Positions 35,123 to 43,895 of a DNA stretch of 64,000 bases are shown here, piece by piece. Within the stretch, counting starts at the first letter, position 1; each line of letters opens with the position of its first letter. The notes beneath the pieces are model-generated. The model was given only the letters and a program-made list of their open reading frames with translations, was not told the origin of the DNA and did no database searches. Source of the stretch: Cellulophaga fucicola. GTDB taxonomy: Bacteria > Bacteroidota > Bacteroidia > Flavobacteriales > Flavobacteriaceae. The position numbers were made by a program, and so were the translations under genes. The stretch is taken from the NCBI RefSeq assembly GCF_900119145.1, contig NZ_FPIY01000003.1, forward strand, positions 62,001-126,000. The letters are read 5' to 3'.

Positions 35123-35785
35123 TTATATTTTTCTTCCGTCTAATAAATTTATAGTTCTAGATCCGTATGTAGCATTTTTTTCTGAATGTGTTACTTGTAC
35201 AATCGTAACTCCGTCTTTATTCAATTCTTTAAAAATCTCCATTATTTCTTCTCCCTGCTTAGAGTTTAAATTCCCTGTTGGTTCATCTGCTAAAATAAGT
35301 TTAGGACTAGAAATTAAAGCTCTTGCTATACCAACTAATTGCTGCTGCCCACCACTAAGCTGACTAGGAAATAGGTTTTGCTTACCAACAATATTAAATT
35401 TATCTAGCATATCTGCTACCAACGCTTTGCGTTCTGACGAGCTATACTTTTTATACAACAAAGGCATTTCTAAGTTTTCATACACCGTAAGCTCATCTAA
35501 TAAATGATATGCCTGAAAAACAAACCCAATATATTGTTTGTACAAATTAGAACGATGCTTTTCTTTTAAGCTATGTACCGGTTCATCTAAAAAATTATAT
35601 TCGCCCTCATTAAAAACATCTAACATACCAATTATGTTAAGTAAGGTAGATTTTCCTGAACCAGACGGCCCCATAATAGAAATAAACTCGCCTTCTTCTA
35701 CTTTTAAATTGATGTCTTTTAGCAAAAAAATCTTTTGTCCGCCAGACTGTACCCACTTGTATATATTGTTTAATTCTAATAACAT
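35123..35785 (-). CDS. MacB/LolD-type ABC ATPase with altered D-loop
   Basis: 220 aa nucleotide-binding subunit: Walker A GPSGSGKS (39-46), Q-loop FVFQAYHLLDELT, signature LSGGQ (143-147), Walker B LILADEPT (163-170), H-loop His200. Two odd points: the signature continues QQLVGIARAL where family members have QQRVAIARAL, and the D-loop reads GNLNSKQG where Asp (GNLDS) is normal. The other ATPase at 51-52 kb has the canonical residues. Last gene of the second permease block, 10 nt after the permease at 35.8-38.2 kb. Probably active but with modified coupling (inference). Confidence 0.9.
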   Translation of the reverse strand: MLLELNNIYKWVQSGGQKIFLLKDINLKVEEGEFISIMGPSGSGKSTLLNIIGMLDVFNEGEYNFLDEPVHSLKEKHRSNLYKQYIGFVFQAYHLLDELTVYENLEMPLLYKKYSSSERKALVADMLDKFNIVGKQNLFPSQLSGGQQQLVGIARALISSPKLILADEPTGNLNSKQGEEIMEIFKELNKDGVTIVQVTHSEKNATYGSRTINLLDGRKI

Positions 35786-35795
35786 AATTTGTATT

Positions 35796-38240
35796 TTATT
35801 CTGTTCGTAAACTTTTTATTGGGTTTTTTGTTGATGAAATATAGGTACGCACACCCATAATTAACATTGCAATTAATAGCATTATAACTCCACTTACTGC
35901 AAAAATCCACCAACTTAATTTTGTTTTATGTGCAAAATCTTGCAGCCAATAATCTATACCAAAATAAGCTATTGGGGCAGCAATAATAAAGGCAATTAAT
36001 ACCAAGCTTAAAAACTCTTTACTTAACAATACATTTAGCTCTAGTAAAGATGCCCCTAATACTTTGCGTATCCCTATCTCTTTGGTTCTGCGCTCTGTAG
36101 TATAAACCACAAGACCTAATAACCCTAAACAACTAATTACAATAGCCAAACCGGTAGCCCAATTAAGTAACAAAGCTGTTTTACGTTCTTGACTGTAAAA
36201 ACGTTTTATAGTATTATCCATAAAAACAAGCTCAAAAGGTTCATCTGTATACACCTCATTCCAGGCACTTTCTAATTTTTTAGTGGTAACTGGTAAATTT
36301 TCCCCGTTTACGTTTGCAAAAGAGATGTGAAACGTTTTAAAACTACTATTTGCTCCGCCTGTACCTACAAAAGCCAACGGTTTAATTGCTGTTTTTAAGG
36401 AACGCTGATTAAAATCTTTCATAACACCAACAATTGGGTTTTGCTCACCATCAGCTTTAATAATTTTACCCAAAGCATCTTCTGGTTTTTTAAACCCTAG
36501 CATACGCATATAGGTTTGGTTTATTACGTATTCTGTAATACTGTCATTGTTTTGTTTTCTACCTGCAAGTAGTTCTATTCCGTAAATATCTAAATAGTTT
36601 TTATCTCCATATAGCAATTGCAATTCTGTATGCACAGGTGCGTTGGTATCATCAAAATAACTAGTATTTGTGGCGCTGGTACTAAAAGATGCTGGCGGAT
36701 ATTCTGCTAAACTAACTTTATTTACTTCTGGTATTGCTTTTATTTTTGTTAACAAGCGTTGTTGTTTTTCTGGCGTCATAGCAAACCAAGGCGCTCTTAC
36801 AGATGCTATGGCTTCGGTTTTAAAACCCATATCTTTTTGCAATAAAAATGATATTTGCTTACCCACTAAAAGCGTAGCTATTATAAAAACCTGTGCTATT
36901 ATAAACTGAAAAACAGTTAGGTATTTGCGTAACGATGTTTTATCATTAGTTGCAATAATTTGATTTTTTAACACCGCTATTGGTTTAAAATGAGAAAGCA
37001 CTACTGCCGGATAAAACCCAGATAAAAACGTAACAGCTAATAGCAATAAAACAACAAATATTATTACCGTTGGCTCTGCAAATAACTCTGAACTTAAACC
37101 TGCTGGTATATAGTCTGAAAAAATATTTAACAACCAAAAAGAAAGTACAATAGACACAATTGCAGCACAGGTGGTTAATAAAAATGTTTCTCCTAAAAAC
37201 TGATAAATTAGTTGTTTTTTAGATCCTCCTAATGTTTTTCTAACACCTATTTCTTTTGCTCTTTGTGTAGCTTGTGCTGTATTTAAGTTGATAAAATTTA
37301 TACTACCTAACAGCAGTAAAAAAAGAGCAACACAACCTAAACTTATTAAAACCGATTTACTTGCTAGCTCAGAGTCAAAATCAAAAGTATAGTAATTGGT
37401 ATCAAAATGCATTTTTTGTAATGGTTGCATATAAAACTTACGTTCATTACCAAACTCTGCTTCATTAGGATCTTTATGTTCTTTTGCCAACTTATTTAGT
37501 GCAAGCTGTACATTTTTGGCATTTGCATTTTTACTTGTTTTTATAAATAATTGTGAGGCCGAGTTTGTTCCGTTCCAATTGCTACTTAAAACTGCGCTTG
37601 TCATATCTGACTGGTGAGCAGTTTTTAATGATATAAACTCTTCAAAAACAATATCTGTACGCTCTGTAAAATTAGCTACAACTCCAGTTACTTGCATATT
37701 TATAGTATCATTGTACACCATATGAGCACCAATTATATCTGTATAGTTGGTATTTGGAAAATATTTTTTAGCCCTTTTTTCTGATAGTACTAACTGATTT
37801 GGACTCTCTAGCGCACTTTCTTTAGAGCCAGCCAACCATCTATATTTAAATACATTAAAAAAACCTTTATCGGCATAAATAACATAATCCGGATTTTTAA
37901 ATGTTTTATCTGTAACTGTATTTTTTATGTGTAACGGATACGTAGTTAAAAAAGGGGCAACAGCAGCCAAACTAGCCGAGTTTTGTTTTAAGGCATCACC
38001 CAAAGGAAATGAAACTCCCGGATTGTAAAAACTCCCTTCTGGTGTTACAAACTCTGTTGTTACTCTGTATATATAATCTTTATCTGGATGAAATTTATCA
38101 AAAGTAAAATCGTAATACACCATTAAACCTATAACAAAAGACACGCTTAGGCCAATAGCCAAACTACTAATCTTAATTAAAGAAAAGAGCTTATTATTCC
38201 ATAGATTTCTAAACGCTATTTTAAAATAATTCTTAATCAT
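35796..38240 (-). CDS. FtsX/MacB-like ABC permease (1 of 6)
   Basis: 814 aa with a duplicated layout: TM1 (~20-42), a MacB_PCD periplasmic domain (~43-285), three TMs (~288-411), TM5 (~434-460), a second periplasmic domain (~461-685), and three TMs to the C-terminus, eight in total. The cytoplasmic coupling-helix motif occurs twice: AKEIGVRKTLGG and TKEIGIRKVLGAS. It ends NPIKSLRTE, a tail shared by five of the six paralogues. This type of double-length permease pairs with a separate LolD/MacB ATPase and pulls substrates from the inner membrane outward by mechanotransmission. Nearest ATPase is 10 nt downstream. Confidence 0.93.
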   Translation of the reverse strand: MIKNYFKIAFRNLWNNKLFSLIKISSLAIGLSVSFVIGLMVYYDFTFDKFHPDKDYIYRVTTEFVTPEGSFYNPGVSFPLGDALKQNSASLAAVAPFLTTYPLHIKNTVTDKTFKNPDYVIYADKGFFNVFKYRWLAGSKESALESPNQLVLSEKRAKKYFPNTNYTDIIGAHMVYNDTINMQVTGVVANFTERTDIVFEEFISLKTAHQSDMTSAVLSSNWNGTNSASQLFIKTSKNANAKNVQLALNKLAKEHKDPNEAEFGNERKFYMQPLQKMHFDTNYYTFDFDSELASKSVLISLGCVALFLLLLGSINFINLNTAQATQRAKEIGVRKTLGGSKKQLIYQFLGETFLLTTCAAIVSIVLSFWLLNIFSDYIPAGLSSELFAEPTVIIFVVLLLLAVTFLSGFYPAVVLSHFKPIAVLKNQIIATNDKTSLRKYLTVFQFIIAQVFIIATLLVGKQISFLLQKDMGFKTEAIASVRAPWFAMTPEKQQRLLTKIKAIPEVNKVSLAEYPPASFSTSATNTSYFDDTNAPVHTELQLLYGDKNYLDIYGIELLAGRKQNNDSITEYVINQTYMRMLGFKKPEDALGKIIKADGEQNPIVGVMKDFNQRSLKTAIKPLAFVGTGGANSSFKTFHISFANVNGENLPVTTKKLESAWNEVYTDEPFELVFMDNTIKRFYSQERKTALLLNWATGLAIVISCLGLLGLVVYTTERRTKEIGIRKVLGASLLELNVLLSKEFLSLVLIAFIIAAPIAYFGIDYWLQDFAHKTKLSWWIFAVSGVIMLLIAMLIMGVRTYISSTKNPIKSLRTE

Positions 38241-38274
38241 AATGTTCTTGTATTAATGATCTTTTCTATAACTT

Positions 38275-40692
38275 TTACTCGTCTTTTAATGCATCTACCG
38301 GATTAGCTAAAGCAGCTTTTAGACTTTGCCAACTTACAGTAAGTAGTGCAATTACTAAAGCGGTACATCCTGCAACAGCAAAAACCCACCAGCTTATTGC
38401 TGTTCTATACGCAAAACCCTCTAACCATTTAAGCATAGTAAACCAGGAAATTGGTACAGCAACTATAAAAGCTAACGTTATCCACTTAACAAAATCCTTA
38501 TTTAACGTAGCTAAAATATTTACAATATTAGCTCCGTTTACTTTACGAACTCCAATTTCCTTTCTTCGTTGTACAACAGTATATGATGTAAGGCCAAATA
38601 AGCCCATAGATGCAATTAAAATTGCTAGAACCGTAAAGATTAAGAATGCACTTCCAAAATTTTTATCTTCGTTATATTGAGACTGAAACTCTTTGTCTAA
38701 AAAAGTGTAATTGAACACATTTTGAGCATATGCATTATCCCAAATATTTTCTACCTTTTTTAAAACAGTACCAAAGCCTGCTACCGACGTAACACTTTTA
38801 TCGAACTTAACCAACAGGTTATTCTTATCTTCATAGTGTCTAATTAGAATTGGTTCTATTGCCGTTTTTAAACCAAAATGATGGTAATCCTTAATTACTC
38901 CAGAAATAACCCAATCTTCTCCCCAAAACTTTACCGTTTCATCAACGGCCTCTGCTAGGTTGGCAATTTGCATATGCTTTGCCATTTTCTCATTAATGAC
39001 TATTTTATTGCTACTCCTTTTTGCTGTTTCTAAAAAAGAACTTCCAGCAACAAACTCCATATCTAAAAGATTAAAATAACCTGGACTTACGTTATAGGTA
39101 TAAAATATTCTATTCTCATCTACTGTACCATTAGGGAACGTAATACCCACTGTAGAAGACAAATTATCATAACCGCCTCCTGGGTATGTCTCCGCAGAAA
39201 CTACATTTTTTACATATGGTAATTTTCGTAATTCAGATTCAAATAATTTATTATCTCTTTTTAGTACAGAGTCTTTACTTTTACTTAAAACCTCCCAATT
39301 AAATGCAACCACGTGATCTAAATTTGCTCCTATAGGCTGATTTTCTAAAAATTTAATTTGTTTAGCTACTACAATAGTGCCTATAAGCAATACAATTGTT
39401 GCAAAAAACTGAGTTATAATAAGACCTTTTCTAATATTAAGTCCGTTAGAAGAAGCTCTTACTTTTCCTTTTAAAGCTACAACAGGAGAATAACCACTTA
39501 ATATAATTGCAGGATATAATCCTGATAAAACCGTACCTAAAAAAATAAAACCGAGGTAGGGAAGCAAGCCTAATACTACAGCTGAATTTACAATTAAATC
39601 TTCACCTGTATAACTATTAAAAAAGGGTAATGTAAATACAACAACTATTGTAGCTATTACAATTGCAATACAATTAATAAGAACAGATTCTAATAAAGAT
39701 TGAAAAATAAGTTGTGGTCTTTGGGCTCCAGAAACTTTTCGTATTCCTATTTCCTTAGCACGTTCTAAAGATTTTGTAGTTGCAAGATTAACATAATTAA
39801 GCCACGATAATATTAAAATTATAAATGCAATAGCCAATAAAAACTTTACTCTACTTTCGCTACCATTAGCTTCTGCTTCATACGGCTTATTAGAATTTAA
39901 ATGGATGCTTTCTAAAGACTCTATATTATGACGTTCATCTAAATCGTCTTCAAAATTAGTTTTAATTATTTTTTGTTGTAAAGCATCTATATCAGTATTT
40001 TTATTAACCTTTATATATGTAAAAAAATTATTCTGACTCCAATTAGGTTCATATTGTCTAGGAATAGCCTTCCACGTTTTTAAGGTCTCAAAAGAAACTA
40101 GAAAATTGTTTTTTATGTGTGTGTTTTTAGGAATATCCTTTAATATCCCTGTAACCGTAACTGTTGTTTCACCTTTCCAAAAGATAGAAAGGGTTTTACC
40201 TATAGGACTCTCTTTACCAAATATTTTTTCAGCTAGATTTTCTTGTAATACTATACTATTAGGAGCTGCTAGCGCATCTTTTACATCTCCTTTTACCAAC
40301 GGATAATCAAAAACACTAAAGAATGAAGGATCTACAATTGCTCCTTTATTGCCCTCAAAAACTTCATTTTCATTAATAAAAGTAGTCTTTTGAAGATGAA
40401 AAAAACGAACATATTCCTTTATTTCAGGGAATTCTTTTTTTAAGGTTGGTCCACTTAAATTGTAACTCTGTGCATCTCCAGGAGAAAATGTGTTTCCTTC
40501 CAAATAATCCATATACACACGGTATACGTTTTCTGAACCATTAAACTTGTCGTAATTACGCTCATTAGCAACGTACATCATAATTAATACAAAAGATGCT
40601 ATCCCTACAGATAAACCCATTATATTAATAAAAGAGTATAGCTTATTCTTTAACAAGAATCTTGAAGCAATTTTTAAATATAAATTGTACAT
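38275..40692 (-). CDS. FtsX/MacB-like ABC permease (2 of 6)
   Basis: 805 aa, same eight-TM duplicated layout. Coupling motifs AKEIGIRKVSGAQ and RKEIGVRKVNGAN differ from the L-G-A form of the others, and the C-terminus ends ANPVDALKDE instead of KSLR[TA]E. This makes it the most divergent member of the array. 34 nt separate its stop from the next permease start and 14 nt its start from the previous stop. Confidence 0.92.
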   Translation of the reverse strand: MYNLYLKIASRFLLKNKLYSFINIMGLSVGIASFVLIMMYVANERNYDKFNGSENVYRVYMDYLEGNTFSPGDAQSYNLSGPTLKKEFPEIKEYVRFFHLQKTTFINENEVFEGNKGAIVDPSFFSVFDYPLVKGDVKDALAAPNSIVLQENLAEKIFGKESPIGKTLSIFWKGETTVTVTGILKDIPKNTHIKNNFLVSFETLKTWKAIPRQYEPNWSQNNFFTYIKVNKNTDIDALQQKIIKTNFEDDLDERHNIESLESIHLNSNKPYEAEANGSESRVKFLLAIAFIILILSWLNYVNLATTKSLERAKEIGIRKVSGAQRPQLIFQSLLESVLINCIAIVIATIVVVFTLPFFNSYTGEDLIVNSAVVLGLLPYLGFIFLGTVLSGLYPAIILSGYSPVVALKGKVRASSNGLNIRKGLIITQFFATIVLLIGTIVVAKQIKFLENQPIGANLDHVVAFNWEVLSKSKDSVLKRDNKLFESELRKLPYVKNVVSAETYPGGGYDNLSSTVGITFPNGTVDENRIFYTYNVSPGYFNLLDMEFVAGSSFLETAKRSSNKIVINEKMAKHMQIANLAEAVDETVKFWGEDWVISGVIKDYHHFGLKTAIEPILIRHYEDKNNLLVKFDKSVTSVAGFGTVLKKVENIWDNAYAQNVFNYTFLDKEFQSQYNEDKNFGSAFLIFTVLAILIASMGLFGLTSYTVVQRRKEIGVRKVNGANIVNILATLNKDFVKWITLAFIVAVPISWFTMLKWLEGFAYRTAISWWVFAVAGCTALVIALLTVSWQSLKAALANPVDALKDE

Positions 40693-40706
40693 AGATTATT
40701 TTATAA

Positions 40707-43094
40707 TTACTCTGTTCGCAAACTTTTTATTGGATTTGCTGTTGCTGCTTTAATAGCTTGAAAACTTACTGTTATTAGCGCTATAATAACAGCACACATA
40801 CCTGCTATAAAGAATACCAACCAACCAATATCTATTCTATACGCAAACTCTTGCAACCATTTTTGCATAAGTATATACGCAACCGGAAAAGCAACTAACA
40901 GTGATACTATTACTAGTTTTAAAAAGTCTGCAGAAAGCATTTGTGTAATTCCTAAGACACTTGCCCCAAGTACTTTTCTAACTCCAATTTCTTTTTTACG
41001 TTGTTCTGCTGTAAAAGCTGCCAGTCCAAATAAGCCTAAACAAGCAACAAAGATGGCTAGTAAACAGAATAAGAGTCCAACTTTAGCTATTTTACGATCT
41101 TGAGCATATAATTGTTCCATATTCTTATCTAAAAATGTATAATCAAAACTAGAGTCTGGAGATACTTTAGCATAAGCAGCCTCTAATTGCTGCATTGTAT
41201 TAGTTACAGAAACACTATTAAAACGCACCAATAAATAAGATTTAGGCTCGTAGTTGTTATTATGAAACGCATAAGCCCCAACAGGTTTGTGTAAAGACTC
41301 AAAATTAAAATCGTCTACAACACCAATTATTGTTGCTCCGTCTCCTAATTGCATATCTACTTTTTTACCAATTGCTTCCTCTGGTGTATATCCTAAATAA
41401 TCTATTGCTTTTTTGTTTAAAACAACATCTACAAGAGTATCTCCTTCTTGCTTTAAATTTGGCAGCTTTTTACCCGCCAAAAGCTTTAATTGCAATACAT
41501 CTAAAACACTTGCATCAGATACGTTTGTTTGTATGCCTTTACCATTTTCATCTTGATCGTTTTTATGGATTGTTCTTCCACTAACTTCCATCCCAGGGAA
41601 ACCTTGCGCTAAACCAACCTCTAAAACAGAACTTACTCTTTTTACCTCTTCTGCCAAGGCGTGCTTATTATTATATGTTTTTATGGCTGCAGTAGATACT
41701 GCAACAACATTTTGCGGAGTATAGCCTAAGTCTTTATTTTTCATAAATTCCAACTGCTGGTATACTACCAACACTCCCACAATTAAAACTACTGAAGCAG
41801 TAAACTGTAGTACTACTAATGCTTTTCTAATTACTGAATTGCCAACCATTCTGTTTGCTGGTTTTAATATAGAACTTGGCGAAAAACCAGATAAGTAAAA
41901 TGCAGGGTAAGACCCCGCAACCAAAGTAGTTATAAGCCAAACCAAAAACATCCCTAAAATAAAGTCTGGTTTTAAAAGAAAACTAAACTCTAAATTACCA
42001 TCTGTTAATGTATTAAAAACCGGAATTATAGCTACAGATAATAACACACCAATACATAATGCAATTAAAGTTAATAGCCCTGTTTCTGCATAAAACCTGG
42101 CAATTAAATTTTTAGACGATGCACCTAACGTTTTATTTATGCCCACATCTTTTGCTCTTTTTTGAGAACGAGCGGTCATCAAATTCATATAATTAACACA
42201 CGCTATAAGTAAAATAAGTAATGCTAAAAACGATAAATTTTTAATTTCAGAAATATTTCCAGGTCTAGAAGTATAGCTATTTGTATAGTCTTTAGAGTAT
42301 AAATGCACCTGATCTAAAGGCTGTAAAGAAAGTGTATACCACTGTCCTTCTTTATCTATATTTTTATCTATAATTTGTTGTATTTGATTTTTTAAAGACG
42401 ATTTAGATGTATTTTCTTTTAGTTGTACATAAGTTTCGAAACTAGAATTACCCCAACTTGGTTCTTTATAAAAATATGTAGTATTAAATGATGCTATTAA
42501 ATTAGCATCTATGGTACTATTTTTTGCATAATCTACATAAACACCCGTAACCTCTAACTCTGTTTTATCATCAACCTTTATAGTTTTACCCATTGGGTCT
42601 TGCTCTCCAAAATATTTTTTAGCTGCACTAACAGATAAAACAACTGTATTAGGCCTACTTAAAGCAGACGCCGCATTACCCTTAACAAACTCGGTTTCAA
42701 AAATTGAAAACAATTCTTGATCGCACCAAAACAATCTTTTTTCAAGAAAATTACTGTTGTTCGCTTTTATAAAAGCAGTTTCTCCAAAACTATGCTGCAA
42801 CATTCTTGCCGCGTGTTTTACTGTTGGCAATTCGGATTTTAAAGCTGGCGCAACTGCAGCTGGTGCAGTAGCCATAATTTCTTTATCAAAAGCATCGCCA
42901 GTTGTATTAACCAAAACCCTGTATATGTCTTTGTTGTTTTTATACTGTGTATCGTAACTTTTCTCAAAAGTGATAAAAGAGAACAACAGAATAGCTATTG
43001 TTAAACCAATAGATAGCCCTAAAATGTTTAATACAGAAAACATTTTGTCCATTTTTAAGCTTCGCCAAGCTATTTTTATATGATTTTTAAACAT
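40707..43094 (-). CDS. FtsX/MacB-like ABC permease (3 of 6)
   Basis: 795 aa. TM1 is in FSVLNILGLSIGLTIAILLF; the first coupling motif is degenerate (AKDVGINKTLGAS, Asn for Arg), the second normal (KKEIGVRKVLGAS); it ends NPIKSLRTE. Follows the GIN-domain gene by 22 nt. The loss of Arg in the first motif may alter how it docks on its ATPase (inference). Confidence 0.92.
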   Translation of the reverse strand: MFKNHIKIAWRSLKMDKMFSVLNILGLSIGLTIAILLFSFITFEKSYDTQYKNNKDIYRVLVNTTGDAFDKEIMATAPAAVAPALKSELPTVKHAARMLQHSFGETAFIKANNSNFLEKRLFWCDQELFSIFETEFVKGNAASALSRPNTVVLSVSAAKKYFGEQDPMGKTIKVDDKTELEVTGVYVDYAKNSTIDANLIASFNTTYFYKEPSWGNSSFETYVQLKENTSKSSLKNQIQQIIDKNIDKEGQWYTLSLQPLDQVHLYSKDYTNSYTSRPGNISEIKNLSFLALLILLIACVNYMNLMTARSQKRAKDVGINKTLGASSKNLIARFYAETGLLTLIALCIGVLLSVAIIPVFNTLTDGNLEFSFLLKPDFILGMFLVWLITTLVAGSYPAFYLSGFSPSSILKPANRMVGNSVIRKALVVLQFTASVVLIVGVLVVYQQLEFMKNKDLGYTPQNVVAVSTAAIKTYNNKHALAEEVKRVSSVLEVGLAQGFPGMEVSGRTIHKNDQDENGKGIQTNVSDASVLDVLQLKLLAGKKLPNLKQEGDTLVDVVLNKKAIDYLGYTPEEAIGKKVDMQLGDGATIIGVVDDFNFESLHKPVGAYAFHNNNYEPKSYLLVRFNSVSVTNTMQQLEAAYAKVSPDSSFDYTFLDKNMEQLYAQDRKIAKVGLLFCLLAIFVACLGLFGLAAFTAEQRKKEIGVRKVLGASVLGITQMLSADFLKLVIVSLLVAFPVAYILMQKWLQEFAYRIDIGWLVFFIAGMCAVIIALITVSFQAIKAATANPIKSLRTE

Positions 43095-43116
43095 AATTTT
43101 TCAGTTTTACATAAGA

Positions 43117-43869
43117 CTATTGTATTCTGTGTATTGTTGCCTCACCTATAATTAGCCCTTTATCTAATTCTGGGTTTCCTTGGTAAGCAACAGTTGCTTC
43201 ACCATAAGCTGTAACTTTTAATCTTTTAGAAACCTGTACACGGTAACTACCCTCACCATAAGCCGTAATCTTTGTGGTTTCATTTTTTATACCCAAAGTG
43301 TTAATTGTAGTTTCGCCGTAAGCTGTAATTTTTAGGTCTTGCACATTACCCTTTTTTATTTCTAGGAAACTCTCGCCATATATTGTTGCGTGTAATTCTT
43401 TAAGGTCCGTATCATATAAAAACACTTGTGATTCTCCATATATTTTTAAGCGTAACTTTTTTTGAGTAAATGTGCTTTTACATATTATAGTTTCTTCTCC
43501 TCGTAACGACAATTCTTCTATTTCCTTATACGTTACAATAGCTTTTACTACTGTTCCTTTGTAAATAGATTTACGTTGTTTATACCCGTTTTTATTAGTT
43601 TTTTCACTTTTAGTATATTCTTTTGCTCCTTCTAAATACACACGTAAAGTTTTACCAGAAACCTCAATATTTATCTTATGCTCTTCTACTGTGCTACTTT
43701 CTATTGTAACACTTTCTGTTGCTCCTTCTACAAAAGTTACTTGTATATGCGGACTAACAATTACTTTGTTAAAGGCCGCTACGTTGGTTACATTATTTTG
43801 TGCTATAGCACTCACACTCATCACTACGAAAAAAAGTGATGCTAGTTTTTTTATTTGATTGATTTTCAT
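43117..43869 (-). CDS. Secreted head-GIN (DUF2807) protein
   Basis: 250 aa from the ATG at 43869 (MKINQIKKLASLFF); an upstream open frame to 44067 runs into the preceding permease and is not credible. Signal peptide to ~A22 (SAIAQ). The mature part is a right-handed beta-repeat: short strands ending in YGE or RGE recur at least six times (LSLRGEETI, LKIYGESQV, ATIYGESFL, ITAYGETTI, ITAYGEGSY, VTAYGEATV). GIN-domain proteins are envelope or surface proteins of unknown role. It is embedded between two permeases (26 and 22 nt gaps), so it may be a substrate or accessory of the transporter. Confidence 0.85.
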   Translation of the reverse strand: MKINQIKKLASLFFVVMSVSAIAQNNVTNVAAFNKVIVSPHIQVTFVEGATESVTIESSTVEEHKINIEVSGKTLRVYLEGAKEYTKSEKTNKNGYKQRKSIYKGTVVKAIVTYKEIEELSLRGEETIICKSTFTQKKLRLKIYGESQVFLYDTDLKELHATIYGESFLEIKKGNVQDLKITAYGETTINTLGIKNETTKITAYGEGSYRVQVSKRLKVTAYGEATVAYQGNPELDKGLIIGEATIHRIQ

Positions 43870-43895
43870 ATGTTCTATTTTTTTGATTGATGAAT

